Source: Halobacillus dabanensis (lineage in GTDB: Bacteria; Bacillota; Bacilli; Bacillales; Halobacillaceae). From it: a DNA stretch of 64,000 nucleotides. A program made the position numbers and the translations under genes. A model generated the notes under the pieces. The model ran no database searches, was not told the origin of the DNA, and saw only the letters and a list, made by a program, of their open reading frames with translations. Positions 8,253 to 19,508 of the stretch are shown piece after piece (position 1 is the first letter of the stretch; each line of letters begins with the position of its first letter). The DNA lies in NCBI RefSeq assembly GCF_900114165.1, contig NZ_FOSB01000001.1, positions 248,001 through 312,000 on the forward strand, given 5' to 3'.

Positions 8253-9344
8253 ATGGAGGAAAATATTAACTATACATTAAGAACGGACTTAGCTCTTGAA
8301 GCACAGGAAATGAACGTGAAGGATGATCCTAAATCGTCGGATTCCGACGGTGTTGAGGTTCATGAAAACGAAAAGAATGATATAAAAATAACTTATGTGA
8401 CAGTTGATGAAGCAGGGTCTGAGCGAATCGGAAAAAAAGCTGGGCATTATGTAACGCTTGAATCACTTGCAATCCGTAAGCAGGATAGAGATTTGCAAGT
8501 GAATCTGTCCAAAACATTGTCTGGTCAACTGAGGAAGCTTATGAATGAATGTGGGATAAAAGAAATGGATCGTGGTCTTATCGTCGGTCTTGGTAACCAA
8601 AATGTCACTCCTGATGCTTTAGGACCTCTGGTTACAGAAGAAGTTTATGTGACGAGCCACTTATTTGAACTTCATCCAGAAACGGTGTCAGAAGGTTATC
8701 GTCCGATTTCTGCATTCACCCCTGGAGTTATGGGGGTAACAGGTATTGAAACGAGTGATATGGTGCATGGGATCATTGAAAAGACAAAACCTGACTTCGT
8801 ATTAGTAATAGATGCACTTGCTTCTCGTTCCATTAACCGTATTAACGCTACCATCCAGTTATCTGATACAGGGATCCACCCTGGTTCAGGAGTCGGTAAT
8901 AAACGGAAAGAAATTAGTAGAGAGACTTATGGCATTCCAGTTATTTCGATAGGTGTTCCGACAGTGGTCGATGCTGTCACGATCACTAGTGATGCGATTG
9001 ATTATGTTTTAAAACATTTTGGTCGAGAGTGGCGGGAAAAAGACCGCCCTTCTAATGCTCTATCACCAGCTATGAATCCTTTTGAAAGAAAAACTTTATC
9101 AGAAGAAGACCACCCTGATGATGAGCAAAGTAAAGCAGTGATGGGAATGTTTGGTCAGTTAGAAGAGGCAGAAAAGAAACAACTGATTAAGGAAGTCCTT
9201 ACTCCCCTTGGGCATAACTTAATGGTTACGCCAAAAGAGGTAGACAGCTTTATTAAAGATATGGCCCATGTAATAGCTACCGGTATCAATGGAGCACTTC
9301 ATCCGGGCGTAGAAGATGGCGAAGCGCAAACATATTTCAAATAA
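8253..9344 (+). CDS. gpr: Germination protease GPR
   Basis: 363 aa from the ATG at 8253, which is 8 nt after AAGGAGGT; the in-frame TTG at 8244 lies inside that ribosome site and is rejected. GPR is made as a zymogen in the forespore and degrades small acid-soluble spore proteins during germination. The propeptide region has the RTDLALEA sequence, which resembles the SASP cleavage motif and is where the zymogen is processed. The core (GLGNQNVTPDALGP, VVDAVTITSDAI) is typical of peptidase family A25. No confident sigma-F/G promoter was seen. Confidence 0.96.
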   Translation: MEENINYTLRTDLALEAQEMNVKDDPKSSDSDGVEVHENEKNDIKITYVTVDEAGSERIGKKAGHYVTLESLAIRKQDRDLQVNLSKTLSGQLRKLMNECGIKEMDRGLIVGLGNQNVTPDALGPLVTEEVYVTSHLFELHPETVSEGYRPISAFTPGVMGVTGIETSDMVHGIIEKTKPDFVLVIDALASRSINRINATIQLSDTGIHPGSGVGNKRKEISRETYGIPVISIGVPTVVDAVTITSDAIDYVLKHFGREWREKDRPSNALSPAMNPFERKTLSEEDHPDDEQSKAVMGMFGQLEEAEKKQLIKEVLTPLGHNLMVTPKEVDSFIKDMAHVIATGINGALHPGVEDGEAQTYFK

Positions 9345-9363
9345 TAAAATCAATAGAGGTCGG

Positions 9364-9392
9364 TTCTATTAAAATCCTCTCTTTCATACCAT
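9364..9392 (+). promoter_or_regulatory. Putative sigma-E promoter of spoIIP
   Basis: TTCTATT at 9364-9370 (5 of 7 to KMATATT), a 14-nt spacer and CATACCAT at 9385-9392 (matches CATACAMT except for the variable site). The start of transcription is expected near 9399, inside the loop of the hairpin at 9371-9422. Assignment rests on consensus matching from memory and on spoIIP being a known sigma-E gene in B. subtilis. Confidence 0.6.
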
Positions 9393-9423
9393 TTACTAGA
9401 TAGAGTATGAGGGGAGGATTTTT
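9371..9423 (+). terminator. gpr terminator hairpin that includes the spoIIP ribosome site
   Basis: The arm 9371-9389 (AAAATCCTCTC...CATAC) pairs with 9405-9422 (GTATGAGGGGAGGATTTT) over 18 bp with one bulge, followed by T residues. The right arm contains GGGGAGG, the Shine-Dalgarno sequence of spoIIP, whose ATG is at 9424. In a transcript from gpr the site is paired; in one starting in the loop it is free. Confidence 0.75.
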
Positions 9424-10575
9424 ATGTCTCGTTATCCGATGTTGAAAAAGCAAAAGTCCGGCTTTATGAAACAAGGGACACGGTGGACAATCATCGCTGT
9501 CACCGTATTGCTTTTATTATTTATTGGTATTGGAATCCTCACAGGAGCGAAAACAACCTATCGTGTGTATTCCAGCACGATTCAGGAATGGACTACTAAG
9601 CTTGAAGGGAGTGCTTTTCTTTATTTGTTTGAAATGGAAAATCGTTCATTTAAGGATGCGCATCCAGAAGGCAACCGCATACCTGGTTTAGGGGCGTTAT
9701 CTTTTCAGCTTCTCACAAGCTTAACACCCAATGATCCAAGAAGTCTTTTAGGGAGAGAAATTCCGGGATTATCCTCTTATAACAGTCAAATTATTATTGC
9801 CGGGGAAGGGACCGATTACTCTACACTCCCCGTAGAATCAGAACCTCCGATGGTAGTGGATGACAGAGGGGAAGTAGGGGAAGTTGAAGAAGAGAAAGAA
9901 GATAAAGGTCAAACAGGGGAAAAACCTTTAGGAGAAGAAGATGTTTATATTTTTCATACCCACAATACAGAGTCTTTTTACCCCCACTTGCCGGATAAAT
10001 CTACTAGTTACGATGGAAAAGTGAATATTACTCTTGTTGGTGAACGATTAAGTGAAAGTTTAGAGGAAAGAGGAATAGGTTCTATCGTGGATAAAACGGA
10101 TATTGCATCCATTCTGCAAGAAAAAGGGATGAAGCATTATCAATCCTATGATGCGATGAGACCCATAGTAGAAGAAGCTATAAGTCAAAATGACAACCTT
10201 AAATATTTCTTTGATTTGCATAGGGATGCACTGTCCAGAGAGCATACGACCAAAACGATAAACGGCAAGGATTATGCCCGCTTTGCATTCGTTATAGGTG
10301 CGGAACATCCGCAATACGAACAAAATTTGAAGTTTGCGTCTGAATTGCATCAACGACTCGAAGAGGAATACCCGGGGATCAGTAGAGGGGTTATTACTAA
10401 AAAGGGGTCCGGTGTAGATGGTGTTTATAATCAGGACTTGCATCCGAATGCAATCGTTATCGAGTTCGGCGGTGTCTATAACCATCTTGATGAACTATAC
10501 CGTTCCGCGGATATCATGGCAGAAGTTTTCAGCGACTATTACTTCCAGGATGAAAAAGTTACAACGGAGGAATAG
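9424..10575 (+). CDS. spoIIP: SpoIIP, peptidoglycan amidase/endopeptidase for engulfment
   Basis: 383 aa. A membrane segment at about residues 22-41 anchors it; the rest is extracytoplasmic. An acidic linker (residues about 145-170) precedes the amidase domain with HTHNTESFYPHL, FFDLHRDA and VIEFGGVYN. SpoIIP trims septal peptidoglycan with SpoIID and SpoIIM during forespore engulfment. The start ATG follows GGGGAGG by 6 nt. It lies downstream of gpr as in B. subtilis, but with a terminator hairpin and its own sigma-E-like promoter between them. Confidence 0.95.
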   Translation: MSRYPMLKKQKSGFMKQGTRWTIIAVTVLLLLFIGIGILTGAKTTYRVYSSTIQEWTTKLEGSAFLYLFEMENRSFKDAHPEGNRIPGLGALSFQLLTSLTPNDPRSLLGREIPGLSSYNSQIIIAGEGTDYSTLPVESEPPMVVDDRGEVGEVEEEKEDKGQTGEKPLGEEDVYIFHTHNTESFYPHLPDKSTSYDGKVNITLVGERLSESLEERGIGSIVDKTDIASILQEKGMKHYQSYDAMRPIVEEAISQNDNLKYFFDLHRDALSREHTTKTINGKDYARFAFVIGAEHPQYEQNLKFASELHQRLEEEYPGISRGVITKKGSGVDGVYNQDLHPNAIVIEFGGVYNHLDELYRSADIMAEVFSDYYFQDEKVTTEE

Positions 10576-10591
10576 AAGGGAGAGGCTTTGA

Positions 10592-10909
10592 GTGAAGTGG
10601 ATGGCAGCTGTTCTGGTAGTTATTATAGTGTTCGTAGCAGGAGCATTGTATGGGATTGAAAAAAACAATGAAAAGTTGAATGATCAACCAATGATAGTGA
10701 CTCCAGAACAGGACCAACCACCTCGCCCTGAACCTGAAGAAAAGATAAAGCATGGAGGAACAAAAATAGAGGCTTACTGTCCTCCACCTGGACGGGAAGA
10801 AAGGGTGCCGTGGATTTCCCAACTAGCTGGTGGTGTAGGGGAAGGAGTAGCTACAAGCTTCAATGGTTTGATTGTAGTTTTTTCAGAAATTATCCAGTCA
10901 GGGTCATGA
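10592..10909 (+). CDS. yqxA: YqxA family (DUF3679) membrane protein
   Basis: 105 aa starting with GTG after a GGGAGAGG site, 16 nt after spoIIP. There is one N-terminal hydrophobic segment (about residues 4-20), then a hydrophilic proline/glutamate-rich stretch, then a C-terminal GGVGEGVATSFNGLI segment. Position, size and layout fit YqxA, which follows spoIIP in B. subtilis; function is unknown. Cotranscription with spoIIP suggests a sporulation link, which is inference. Sequence identity to the family is low by eye. Confidence 0.7.
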   Translation: MKWMAAVLVVIIVFVAGALYGIEKNNEKLNDQPMIVTPEQDQPPRPEPEEKIKHGGTKIEAYCPPPGREERVPWISQLAGGVGEGVATSFNGLIVVFSEIIQSGS

Positions 10910-11006
10910 TCTTACAGGGGTTCGTATGCTTAACATTGAATAATCCATTCTGTATTGCTATAATCAAGCTAGATATTTGTGTCGAATTCAGTAGGAGTGA
11001 TTTAAG

Positions 11007-12821
11007 TTGACAGCACAAAACAAACAAGAAAGGGTCCGCAATTTCTCGATTATTGCCCATATCGACCACGGTAAATCGACACTTGCTGATCGCATATTAG
11101 AGAAAACAAAAGCTTTAACCCAAAGAGAAATGAAAGAGCAGTTCCTCGACGCGATGGATCTCGAACGTGAACGTGGAATTACAATTAAATTGAATGCCGT
11201 TCAATTAAATTATGAAGCTAATGATGGTCAGGATTATACGTTTCATTTGATCGATACACCAGGACATGTCGATTTTACATATGAGGTTTCCCGAAGTTTA
11301 GCTGCCTGTGAAGGGGCGATCCTCGTTGTAGATGCGGCCCAAGGTATTGAAGCCCAAACTTTAGCGAACGTTTATTTAGCATTAGAAAACGATCTGGAAA
11401 TCATTCCTGTCATCAACAAAATAGATTTGCCTGGAGCAGATCCTGAGCGGATCAAGCAGGAAATTGAAGATGTCATCGGCATTGATGCTTCTGACGCTAT
11501 CCTCGCTTCGGCTAAAGAAGGGGTGGGAATAGACGAAATTCTAGAAAGAATCGTTACGGACATACCCGCTCCTGAAGGGGATGTCAAAGATCCTACCAAA
11601 GCTTTGATCTTTGACTCCCTTTATGATTCGTATCGTGGTGTTATTGCCTATACATGTGTCCGGGAAGGTTCCATCAAACTCGGTGACAAAATTAAGATGA
11701 TGGCAACGGGTAAGGAATTTGAAGTTAATGAAGTTGGGGTATTCCGTCCGACACCGACCCCTTTAAAAGAATTGACTGTCGGTGATGTTGGTTATCTGAC
11801 CGCTTCCATAAAAAATATTGGCGATAGCCGTGTTGGTGATACGATAACTTTAGCTAATAACCCTGCTGCAGAGCCGCTTCCAGGGTATAAGAAAATGAAT
11901 CCAATGGTTTTTTGCGGAATGTACCCCGTAGATGCCAGTAAGTATAATGACTTAAGAGATGCACTTGAGAGGCTAGAGCTTAACGACTCTTCCTTGCAGT
12001 TTGAACCAGAAACATCCCAAGCCCTTGGGTTCGGTTTCCGTTGTGGCTTCCTTGGAATGCTGCATATGGAAATCATTCAGGAACGGATTGAGCGTGAATA
12101 TAGGATAGATTTGATTACGACCGCTCCAAGTGTCATTTACAAAGTAACCATGACGGATGGTACAGAGATTAATGTCGATAACCCATCTATGATGCCCGAT
12201 AACCAAAAGCTTGAAGAAGTTCAAGAGCCGTTTGTCAAAGCGACCATTATGGTTCCGAACGATTATGTTGGCCCTGTAATGGAAATTTGCCAGCGTAAAC
12301 GTGGTAATTTCATGGATATGCAGTATCTTGATGACAACAGGGTGAACATCGTATATGAAATCCCGCTTTCCGAAATTGTCTACGATTTCTTTGATTCCTT
12401 GAAATCCCAGACTAAAGGATACGCTTCCTTTGATTATGAGCTTATTGGCTACCGTGCTTCTAATTTGGTTAAAATGGATATTTTGTTGAATGGGGATACC
12501 ATCGATGCCTTATCCTTCATAGTGCACCGCGACTTCGCTTATGAACGCGGGAAGTTGATTTCAGAGAAATTGAAGGAACTGATTCCTAGACAACAATTTG
12601 AAGTACCAGTCCAAGCAGCCATTGGTAACAAAATTGTTGCCCGGACGACAATCAAAGCAATGAGGAAGAATGTTTTATCCAAATGTTACGGAGGAGATAT
12701 TTCCCGTAAGCGGAAATTGCTTGAGAAACAGAAAGAAGGGAAAAAGCGCATGAAGATGGTTGGTTCGGTCGAAGTACCACAAGAGGCCTTCATGTCTGTC
12801 CTGGATTTGAACGAAGATTAA
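11007..12821 (+). CDS. lepA: Translation elongation factor 4 (LepA)
   Basis: 604 aa, the standard length. GTPase motifs are AHIDHGKST (G1), DTPGH (G3) and NKID (G4), followed by EF-G-like domains and the LepA-specific C-terminal domain ([20 protein letters not shown]). LepA acts on ribosomes, with proposed roles in back-translocation or initiation. Translation starts at TTG, 7 nt after GGAGTGA. The order spoIIP-yqxA-lepA-hemW is conserved with B. subtilis. A hairpin terminator separates it from hemW. Confidence 0.97.
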   Translation: MTAQNKQERVRNFSIIAHIDHGKSTLADRILEKTKALTQREMKEQFLDAMDLERERGITIKLNAVQLNYEANDGQDYTFHLIDTPGHVDFTYEVSRSLAACEGAILVVDAAQGIEAQTLANVYLALENDLEIIPVINKIDLPGADPERIKQEIEDVIGIDASDAILASAKEGVGIDEILERIVTDIPAPEGDVKDPTKALIFDSLYDSYRGVIAYTCVREGSIKLGDKIKMMATGKEFEVNEVGVFRPTPTPLKELTVGDVGYLTASIKNIGDSRVGDTITLANNPAAEPLPGYKKMNPMVFCGMYPVDASKYNDLRDALERLELNDSSLQFEPETSQALGFGFRCGFLGMLHMEIIQERIEREYRIDLITTAPSVIYKVTMTDGTEINVDNPSMMPDNQKLEEVQEPFVKATIMVPNDYVGPVMEICQRKRGNFMDMQYLDDNRVNIVYEIPLSEIVYDFFDSLKSQTKGYASFDYELIGYRASNLVKMDILLNGDTIDALSFIVHRDFAYERGKLISEKLKELIPRQQFEVPVQAAIGNKIVARTTIKAMRKNVLSKCYGGDISRKRKLLEKQKEGKKRMKMVGSVEVPQEAFMSVLDLNED

Positions 12822-12841
12822 TTGATAAAGAAGCAAAGTTG

Positions 12842-12875
12842 AAACCGCAGGAGGACCTCTCTTGCGGTTTTACTT
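12842..12875 (+). terminator. Terminator after lepA
   Basis: AAACCGCA pairs with TGCGGTTT over 8 bp around a 13-nt loop, followed by a short T-rich stretch. It may only partly stop transcription into hemW. Confidence 0.6.
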
Positions 12876-12893
12876 ATGAAAGGTGGAACATCC

Positions 12894-14033
12894 ATGAACA
12901 TCCCATCCGCATATATACACATCCCTTTTTGTCAGCAAATTTGTCACTACTGTGATTTTACAAAGTTTTTTTACAATGAACGTTTAGCTGATGAATATTT
13001 AGAAGCTCTGGAAAAGGAGATCCATACCTATATCCCTGATGAGAAAGCAAGAGTTCGGACAATATTCGTCGGTGGAGGGACTCCGACTGCTGTAAATCAT
13101 CAGCAACTAGAAAAACTTTTGCGCATGATTGATGATCATTTTGATATTGCAAGCTGTGAGGAATATACCTTCGAAGCAAACCCTGGAGATTTAGATATGG
13201 AAAAAGTTTGGTTGTTAAGAGACTTTGGTGTGGATAGGATTTCACTCGGAGTGCAGGTTTTCGACGATGAGATGCTTGAAAAGATCGGACGCGTCCATAA
13301 AGTGAAGGACGTTTACACCAATATCGATCGTCTTCTACAGGCTGGATTATCAAACATCAGTATTGATTTAATGTATGCACTTCCTGGTCAAACAGTAGAG
13401 GACTTTGAAAAGACGATTGATGAGGCTATGCAATTCGGTCTTCCGCATTATTCTTCATACTCTCTACAAATTGAACCAAAGACAGTGTTTTATCAAAGGT
13501 ATATGAAAGGGAAGCTCACAAAAGCGAAAGAAGATGATGAGGCAGAGATGTATGAGCTTTTGCAGCGGAAATTGACTGCTGCGGGAGCCGTTCAATATGA
13601 GATCAGTAACTTCGCGAAACCAGGGTTTGAAAGTAAGCACAATTTGACATACTGGAATAATGAACACTACTACGGCATCGGTGCTGGAGCACACGGGTAT
13701 CTTCCTGGGAAAAGGACGATTAATATACGTCCGCTTCCTGCTTATGTAAAAAAAGCTGAGGAAGATGGTAAACCCCTCCTCCACGAAGAACCAATAGGTA
13801 TCAAAGAAGAAATGGAAGAAGAAATGTTCCTTGGATTAAGAAAGACGCAAGGAGTGTCCACAGAAAGGTTTTATCAGAAATATGGAAAAACACTAGTCGA
13901 TGTTTTCGGCAATAGATTGACTCAATTGAAAGAGCGGTCCTTGATAGATGAAGAAGCAGGCCATATTCGTCTTACTTCCAAAGGGCGGATATTGGGAAAT
14001 GAGGTCTTTCAAGAATTCCTGTTGGATGATTAG
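12894..14033 (+). CDS. hemW: HemW, radical SAM heme chaperone
   Basis: 379 aa from the ATG at 12894, 7 nt after AAGGTGG; the upstream ATG at 12876 has no ribosome site and adds nonconserved residues. The radical-SAM cluster motif is CQQICHYC (C-X3-C-X2-C) near residue 13, with GGGTPTAV following. The HNLTYW segment near residue 245 and a C-terminal winged domain are HemW-like. Older annotation calls this oxygen-independent coproporphyrinogen oxidase (hemN), but proteins of this type lack the HemN extension and bind heme for delivery. Confidence 0.93.
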   Translation: MNIPSAYIHIPFCQQICHYCDFTKFFYNERLADEYLEALEKEIHTYIPDEKARVRTIFVGGGTPTAVNHQQLEKLLRMIDDHFDIASCEEYTFEANPGDLDMEKVWLLRDFGVDRISLGVQVFDDEMLEKIGRVHKVKDVYTNIDRLLQAGLSNISIDLMYALPGQTVEDFEKTIDEAMQFGLPHYSSYSLQIEPKTVFYQRYMKGKLTKAKEDDEAEMYELLQRKLTAAGAVQYEISNFAKPGFESKHNLTYWNNEHYYGIGAGAHGYLPGKRTINIRPLPAYVKKAEEDGKPLLHEEPIGIKEEMEEEMFLGLRKTQGVSTERFYQKYGKTLVDVFGNRLTQLKERSLIDEEAGHIRLTSKGRILGNEVFQEFLLDD

Positions 14034-14252
14034 GGACCTTTTACCCGGTGATGAATAGATTCTAGTAATTCTGAAAGGACTGTTTTTTATAAAAGGGGGA
14101 GAACTTTTGAGTCTTTACAAAAATAGAGATATCAAGACAACAGAGTGAGGACAACCATTATCCTTTGACCGGATTCTATAAAGAAGATGCCTCCCCCAAT
14201 TTTAAAAATATGAAATCAGTAAAGAACAGAGAATAAAAAAAGACTTTTTCCG

Positions 14253-14281
14253 TTGACATCCCTGGTCCCTTTTGATAATTT
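14253..14281 (+). promoter_or_regulatory. Sigma-A promoter of the hrcA-grpE-dnaK operon
   Basis: TTGACA at 14253-14258, with TAATTT (spacer 17) or the better but close GATAAT (spacer 15) as -10. The CIRCE operator begins 11 nt downstream. The 219 bases between hemW and this promoter hold nothing else I can identify. Confidence 0.75.
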
Positions 14282-14291
14282 ATTATTAGAT

Positions 14292-14318
14292 TTAGCACTC
14301 ACTGATAAAGAGTGCTAA
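14292..14318 (+). promoter_or_regulatory. CIRCE operator (HrcA binding site)
   Basis: TTAGCACTC-N9-GAGTGCTAA, a perfect match to the consensus, placed between the promoter and hrcA. HrcA bound here represses the operon at normal temperature; in B. subtilis its activity depends on GroEL. Confidence 0.99.
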
Positions 14319-14333
14319 CAGAGGTGATCATCG

Positions 14334-15356
14334 ATGTTAACAAATAGACAGTTGCTCATATTGCAAGTCATAATTGATGATTTCATTTTGACCGCCCAAC
14401 CTGTTGGTTCACGGTCTATCGCTAAGAAAGAAGCTGTTACTTTCAGTTCGGCGACTATCAGAAATGAGATGGCCGATTTGGAGGAGATGGGCTTCATTGA
14501 GAAGACCCATTCTTCATCGGGAAGGGTACCATCCGAAAAAGGGTATCGCTTTTATGTCGACCATTTACTTTCTCCATTGCGCCTTTCCAGTCAAGAAATC
14601 TTAACCATAAGGGATGCGTTTGATGACAAGATGATGGAATTTGAACGTGTCGTTCAGAAGTCGGCAGGAATACTGTCTGATCTGACGAACTATACATCCA
14701 TCATTCTAGGGCCTGAAGTCTTCGAAACGAAATTGAAGCAATTGCAAATCGTTCCTCTCTCGGAACAATCAGCCATTGCGATTTTGGTTACGGATACAGG
14801 TCATGTTGAGCATCGTGCTTTTAATGTCCCTGTGGAAATGAAGGGTGCCGATTTGGAAAAAATGGTAAACATATTAAACAGCCGTCTCCAAGGTGTCCCT
14901 TTAGTTAAATTGCATGAAAAACTTTATTCTGAGATTCATGAGCTTTTAAAGACACATACCGACCAGCACGAAGAAGCTTTTCAATATTTGCATGCCGCTC
15001 TTGTCGATGACCATCCCACAAAGTTGTATATCGGTGGGAAGACAAACATTCTCATGCAGCCTGAATTCCGTGATCTTGATAAAGTAAGATCATTGTATGC
15101 TACCATTGAACAAGAGAGTGAGATGGCTGACCTTCTGAGAACAGATCAAAAAGGCATTCAAGTGAGAATTGGTCAGGAAAACCCATTTGATGCCATGCAA
15201 AATTGCAGTCTTATTACAGCGAGTTATCACCTTGGCAATGACCAGGTTGGAACAATAGCTCTTTTAGGACCTACACGCATGGAATATAACCGGATGTTTT
15301 CCTTAATGAATGTATTATCCAGGCATATGACAGATACGTTCCGTGGCTGGTATTAA
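14334..15356 (+). CDS. hrcA: Heat-inducible transcription repressor HrcA
   Basis: 340 aa. An N-terminal winged-helix domain (RQLLILQVIIDDFI...SSATIRNEMADLEEMGFI) contacts CIRCE; the central GAF-like and C-terminal domains (LGNDQVGTIALLGPTRMEY) are typical. It represses its own operon through the perfect CIRCE 15 nt upstream of its ATG. GAGGTGAT provides the ribosome site. First gene of hrcA-grpE-dnaK. Confidence 0.98.
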   Translation: MLTNRQLLILQVIIDDFILTAQPVGSRSIAKKEAVTFSSATIRNEMADLEEMGFIEKTHSSSGRVPSEKGYRFYVDHLLSPLRLSSQEILTIRDAFDDKMMEFERVVQKSAGILSDLTNYTSIILGPEVFETKLKQLQIVPLSEQSAIAILVTDTGHVEHRAFNVPVEMKGADLEKMVNILNSRLQGVPLVKLHEKLYSEIHELLKTHTDQHEEAFQYLHAALVDDHPTKLYIGGKTNILMQPEFRDLDKVRSLYATIEQESEMADLLRTDQKGIQVRIGQENPFDAMQNCSLITASYHLGNDQVGTIALLGPTRMEYNRMFSLMNVLSRHMTDTFRGWY

Positions 15357-15476
15357 CGTGGAAACCAAAGTCGGATGGGGAAAATTACCCGTCGCTTCTT
15401 TTTGTCTATTGCTTTTTCAGGATATTGATTCATGTTATAGTCAGTAACGGTGTAATGGAAAGTAGGAGGTGGAGTC

Positions 15477-16007
15477 ATGGAAGAGAACAAGCAAGAAATC
15501 ATTGATGAAAAAGAGGAAACTCAAAATGAGGACACTCATCAAGACGTAGTGGAAGAACCAAATGAAATGGAGCAGCTACGTCAGGAAAAAGAGGAAATCA
15601 ATAATCGACTGCTTCGTCTGCAAGCGGATTATGATAATTTCCGCCGCCGAACTCAAAAGGAGAAAGAGGCGGATAGGAAATATAAATCCCAAAGCCTTGT
15701 TGAGGAATTAATTCCTGCTTTGGATAATTTCGAAAGAGCCCTTCAAGTCGAAGTGGATGGTGATTCAGCCAAAAACTTCGCTGACGGCATGAAGATGGTT
15801 TATGACCAATTCAAAGCTGCTCTTGAAAAAGAAGGTGTCGAAGAAATCCCTTCTCAAGGAGAAGAATTCGACCCTCATATGCACCAGGCAATCATGCAAG
15901 TCCAGGACGATAATTATGAAAGTAATATCGTTGTGGAAGAGTTGCAAAAAGGGTATCGATTGAAAGACCGTGTCATTCGACCGGCTATGGTGAAAGTAAA
16001 TCAATAA
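15477..16007 (+). CDS. grpE: GrpE nucleotide exchange factor
   Basis: 176 aa. The first 35 or so residues are strongly acidic and probably disordered, followed by a long coiled coil ([25 protein letters not shown]) and the C-terminal beta domain with [19 protein letters not shown]. GrpE releases ADP from DnaK. GTAGGAGGTGG provides the ribosome site. It is 120 nt after hrcA and 41 nt before dnaK, in the HrcA-controlled operon. Confidence 0.98.
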   Translation: MEENKQEIIDEKEETQNEDTHQDVVEEPNEMEQLRQEKEEINNRLLRLQADYDNFRRRTQKEKEADRKYKSQSLVEELIPALDNFERALQVEVDGDSAKNFADGMKMVYDQFKAALEKEGVEEIPSQGEEFDPHMHQAIMQVQDDNYESNIVVEELQKGYRLKDRVIRPAMVKVNQ

Positions 16008-16015
16008 AATCTTGA

Positions 16016-17881
<1,866 letters not shown>

Positions 17882-17892
17882 GATAAGGTAGA

Positions 17893-17934
17893 AAAAAAGT
17901 CAAAGTCAGGATCTTCTTGACTTTGACTTTTTTC
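17893..17934 (+). terminator. Strong terminator after dnaK
   Basis: AAAAGTCAAAGTCA pairs perfectly with TGACTTTGACTTTT around a 9-nt loop, followed by T residues. It closes hrcA-grpE-dnaK and separates dnaJ. Confidence 0.95.
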
Positions 17935-17987
17935 ATGAGTTGTAGAGGACCAAGAGAGGAATGGAAGAAGAACGGTTACCTTTCTTG

Positions 17988-18016
17988 TTGCCTGCCCTCA
18001 CCTTCAATGTTAATAT
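17988..18016 (+). promoter_or_regulatory. Probable sigma-A promoter of dnaJ
   Basis: TTGCCT at 17988-17993, a 17-nt spacer and TAATAT at 18011-18016. There is no CIRCE between it and dnaJ, so dnaJ can be expressed without direct HrcA control. Confidence 0.6.
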
Positions 18017-18054
18017 AAACGTTATGTAATAGCGTCCGGGAGAGTGATTGACAA

Positions 18055-19185
18055 GTGAGTAAACGTGACTATTATGAAGTCCTTGGTGTGTCTAAGGATG
18101 CATCTAAAGATGAAATCAAAAAAGCATATCGTAAGCTGGCACGTAAATATCACCCTGATGTCAGTGAAGAAGAGAATGCTTCAGAGAAATTTAAAGAAGC
18201 AAAAGAAGCTTATGAAACATTAAGTGATCAGCAGAAGCGTGCTCAGTATGATCAATTTGGTCATGCCGGCCCTAATCAGGGTGGTTTCGGAGGTTTCGGT
18301 GGAGGCGCAGAAGATTTCGGCGGCTTCGGCGATATTTTCGATATGTTCTTTGGCGGCGGTGGTCGCCGACGTGACCCGAATGCTCCGCGGAAAGGGGCAG
18401 ATCTTCAATACACGATGACCCTTCAGTTCGAAGAGTCCATTTTTGGAAAGTCGACAGATATTGAAATCCCGGTAGAAGAAGATTGCGACACATGTGATGG
18501 TTCTGGAGCTAAACCTGGAACTTCTCCAGAGACTTGCCCTCACTGTCAGGGTGCAGGCCAGGTCAATCAGGAACAAAATACACCATTTGGTAGAGTAGTT
18601 AACCGACGTGTTTGTCACCACTGTCAAGGAAGCGGAAAAATCATCAAAGATAAATGTAATACTTGTGGTGGCGATGGCCGTGTGAAAAGTCGCAAGAAAA
18701 TCCACCTGGATATTCCTGCGGGCATCGACGATGGACAACAAATCCGTGTTCAAGGAAAAGGAGAAGATGGTGTGAACGGAGGACCAGCGGGAGATTTATT
18801 CGTAGTGATCCGTGTCCAACCGCATGAATTCTTCCAAAGAGAAGGAGATCACATATTCTGTGAAATTCCTTTGACCTTTGCCCAGGCAACACTTGGTGAT
18901 GAAATCGAGGTGCCGACTGTTCATGGTACGGTTAAATTAAAGATACCAGCAGGAACACAGACAGGAAAGACATTCCGTTTGAAAGAAAAGGGTGCTCCTA
19001 ATGTTCATGGTCGTGGTCAAGGAGACCAGCATGTGAAGACAAAAGTGATTACACCGACGAATTTGACCGAGCGCCAGAAAGAACTGTTGCGTGAATTTAA
19101 TGATATCAGTGGCAATGAAGCAACAGATGAACAACATGGAAATTTCTTCGAACGCATGAAACGTGCATTTAAAGGTAATAGCTAA
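18055..19185 (+). CDS. dnaJ: Chaperone protein DnaJ (Hsp40)
   Basis: 376 aa, GTG start after GGGAGAGTGA. The J domain has the HPD motif (KYHPDVSEE), followed by a G/F-rich linker (residues about 76-105), four CxxCxGxG zinc repeats starting CDTCDGSG at about residue 145, and the two client-binding beta domains. It brings substrates to DnaK and stimulates its ATPase. A terminator on each side and a candidate promoter upstream make it look like a separate transcription unit. Confidence 0.99.
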   Translation: MSKRDYYEVLGVSKDASKDEIKKAYRKLARKYHPDVSEEENASEKFKEAKEAYETLSDQQKRAQYDQFGHAGPNQGGFGGFGGGAEDFGGFGDIFDMFFGGGGRRRDPNAPRKGADLQYTMTLQFEESIFGKSTDIEIPVEEDCDTCDGSGAKPGTSPETCPHCQGAGQVNQEQNTPFGRVVNRRVCHHCQGSGKIIKDKCNTCGGDGRVKSRKKIHLDIPAGIDDGQQIRVQGKGEDGVNGGPAGDLFVVIRVQPHEFFQREGDHIFCEIPLTFAQATLGDEIEVPTVHGTVKLKIPAGTQTGKTFRLKEKGAPNVHGRGQGDQHVKTKVITPTNLTERQKELLREFNDISGNEATDEQHGNFFERMKRAFKGNS

Positions 19186-19195
19186 ATTTTGAAAC

Positions 19196-19264
19196 AAGTG
19201 TCTGTACGAATCGGTTTGCAGGGTTTTTAGCTGAATTCCCGTTCCATCGTGCAGGCACTTTTTA
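19196..19264 (+). terminator. Terminator after dnaJ
   Basis: AAGTGTCTGTACGA (19196-19209) pairs over 14 bp, with two G-U pairs, with TCGTGCAGGCACTT (19247-19260), followed by TTTTA. The 37-nt loop is unusually long. Confidence 0.75.
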
Positions 19265-19400
19265 TCTTTGCCCTCATCTATCTGTATGAGTGGACAGTTT
19301 TATTTACTTAAGAAACTAAAGGGAATGGGAACAGAAGATCAGTGCGTACAGTGGTTCAGTCTTGAAGAATGAATGGCAGATAAACGCTCTTCTTCCCCCA

Positions 19401-19428
19401 TTTACGACTCCATTATTTATGACATAAT
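19401..19428 (+). promoter_or_regulatory. Possible promoter of prmA-rsmE
   Basis: TTTACG at 19401-19406, a 16-nt spacer and CATAAT at 19423-19428. The match is moderate. The remaining bases between dnaJ and prmA show only the terminator described above. Confidence 0.45.
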
Positions 19429-19508
19429 ATCAACACTGGATTTTATTATAGGTAGTATGGTAAAGCCTGGCGTTGTTAGAGAAAATATTTATAGAAGAGG
19501 TGGACATA

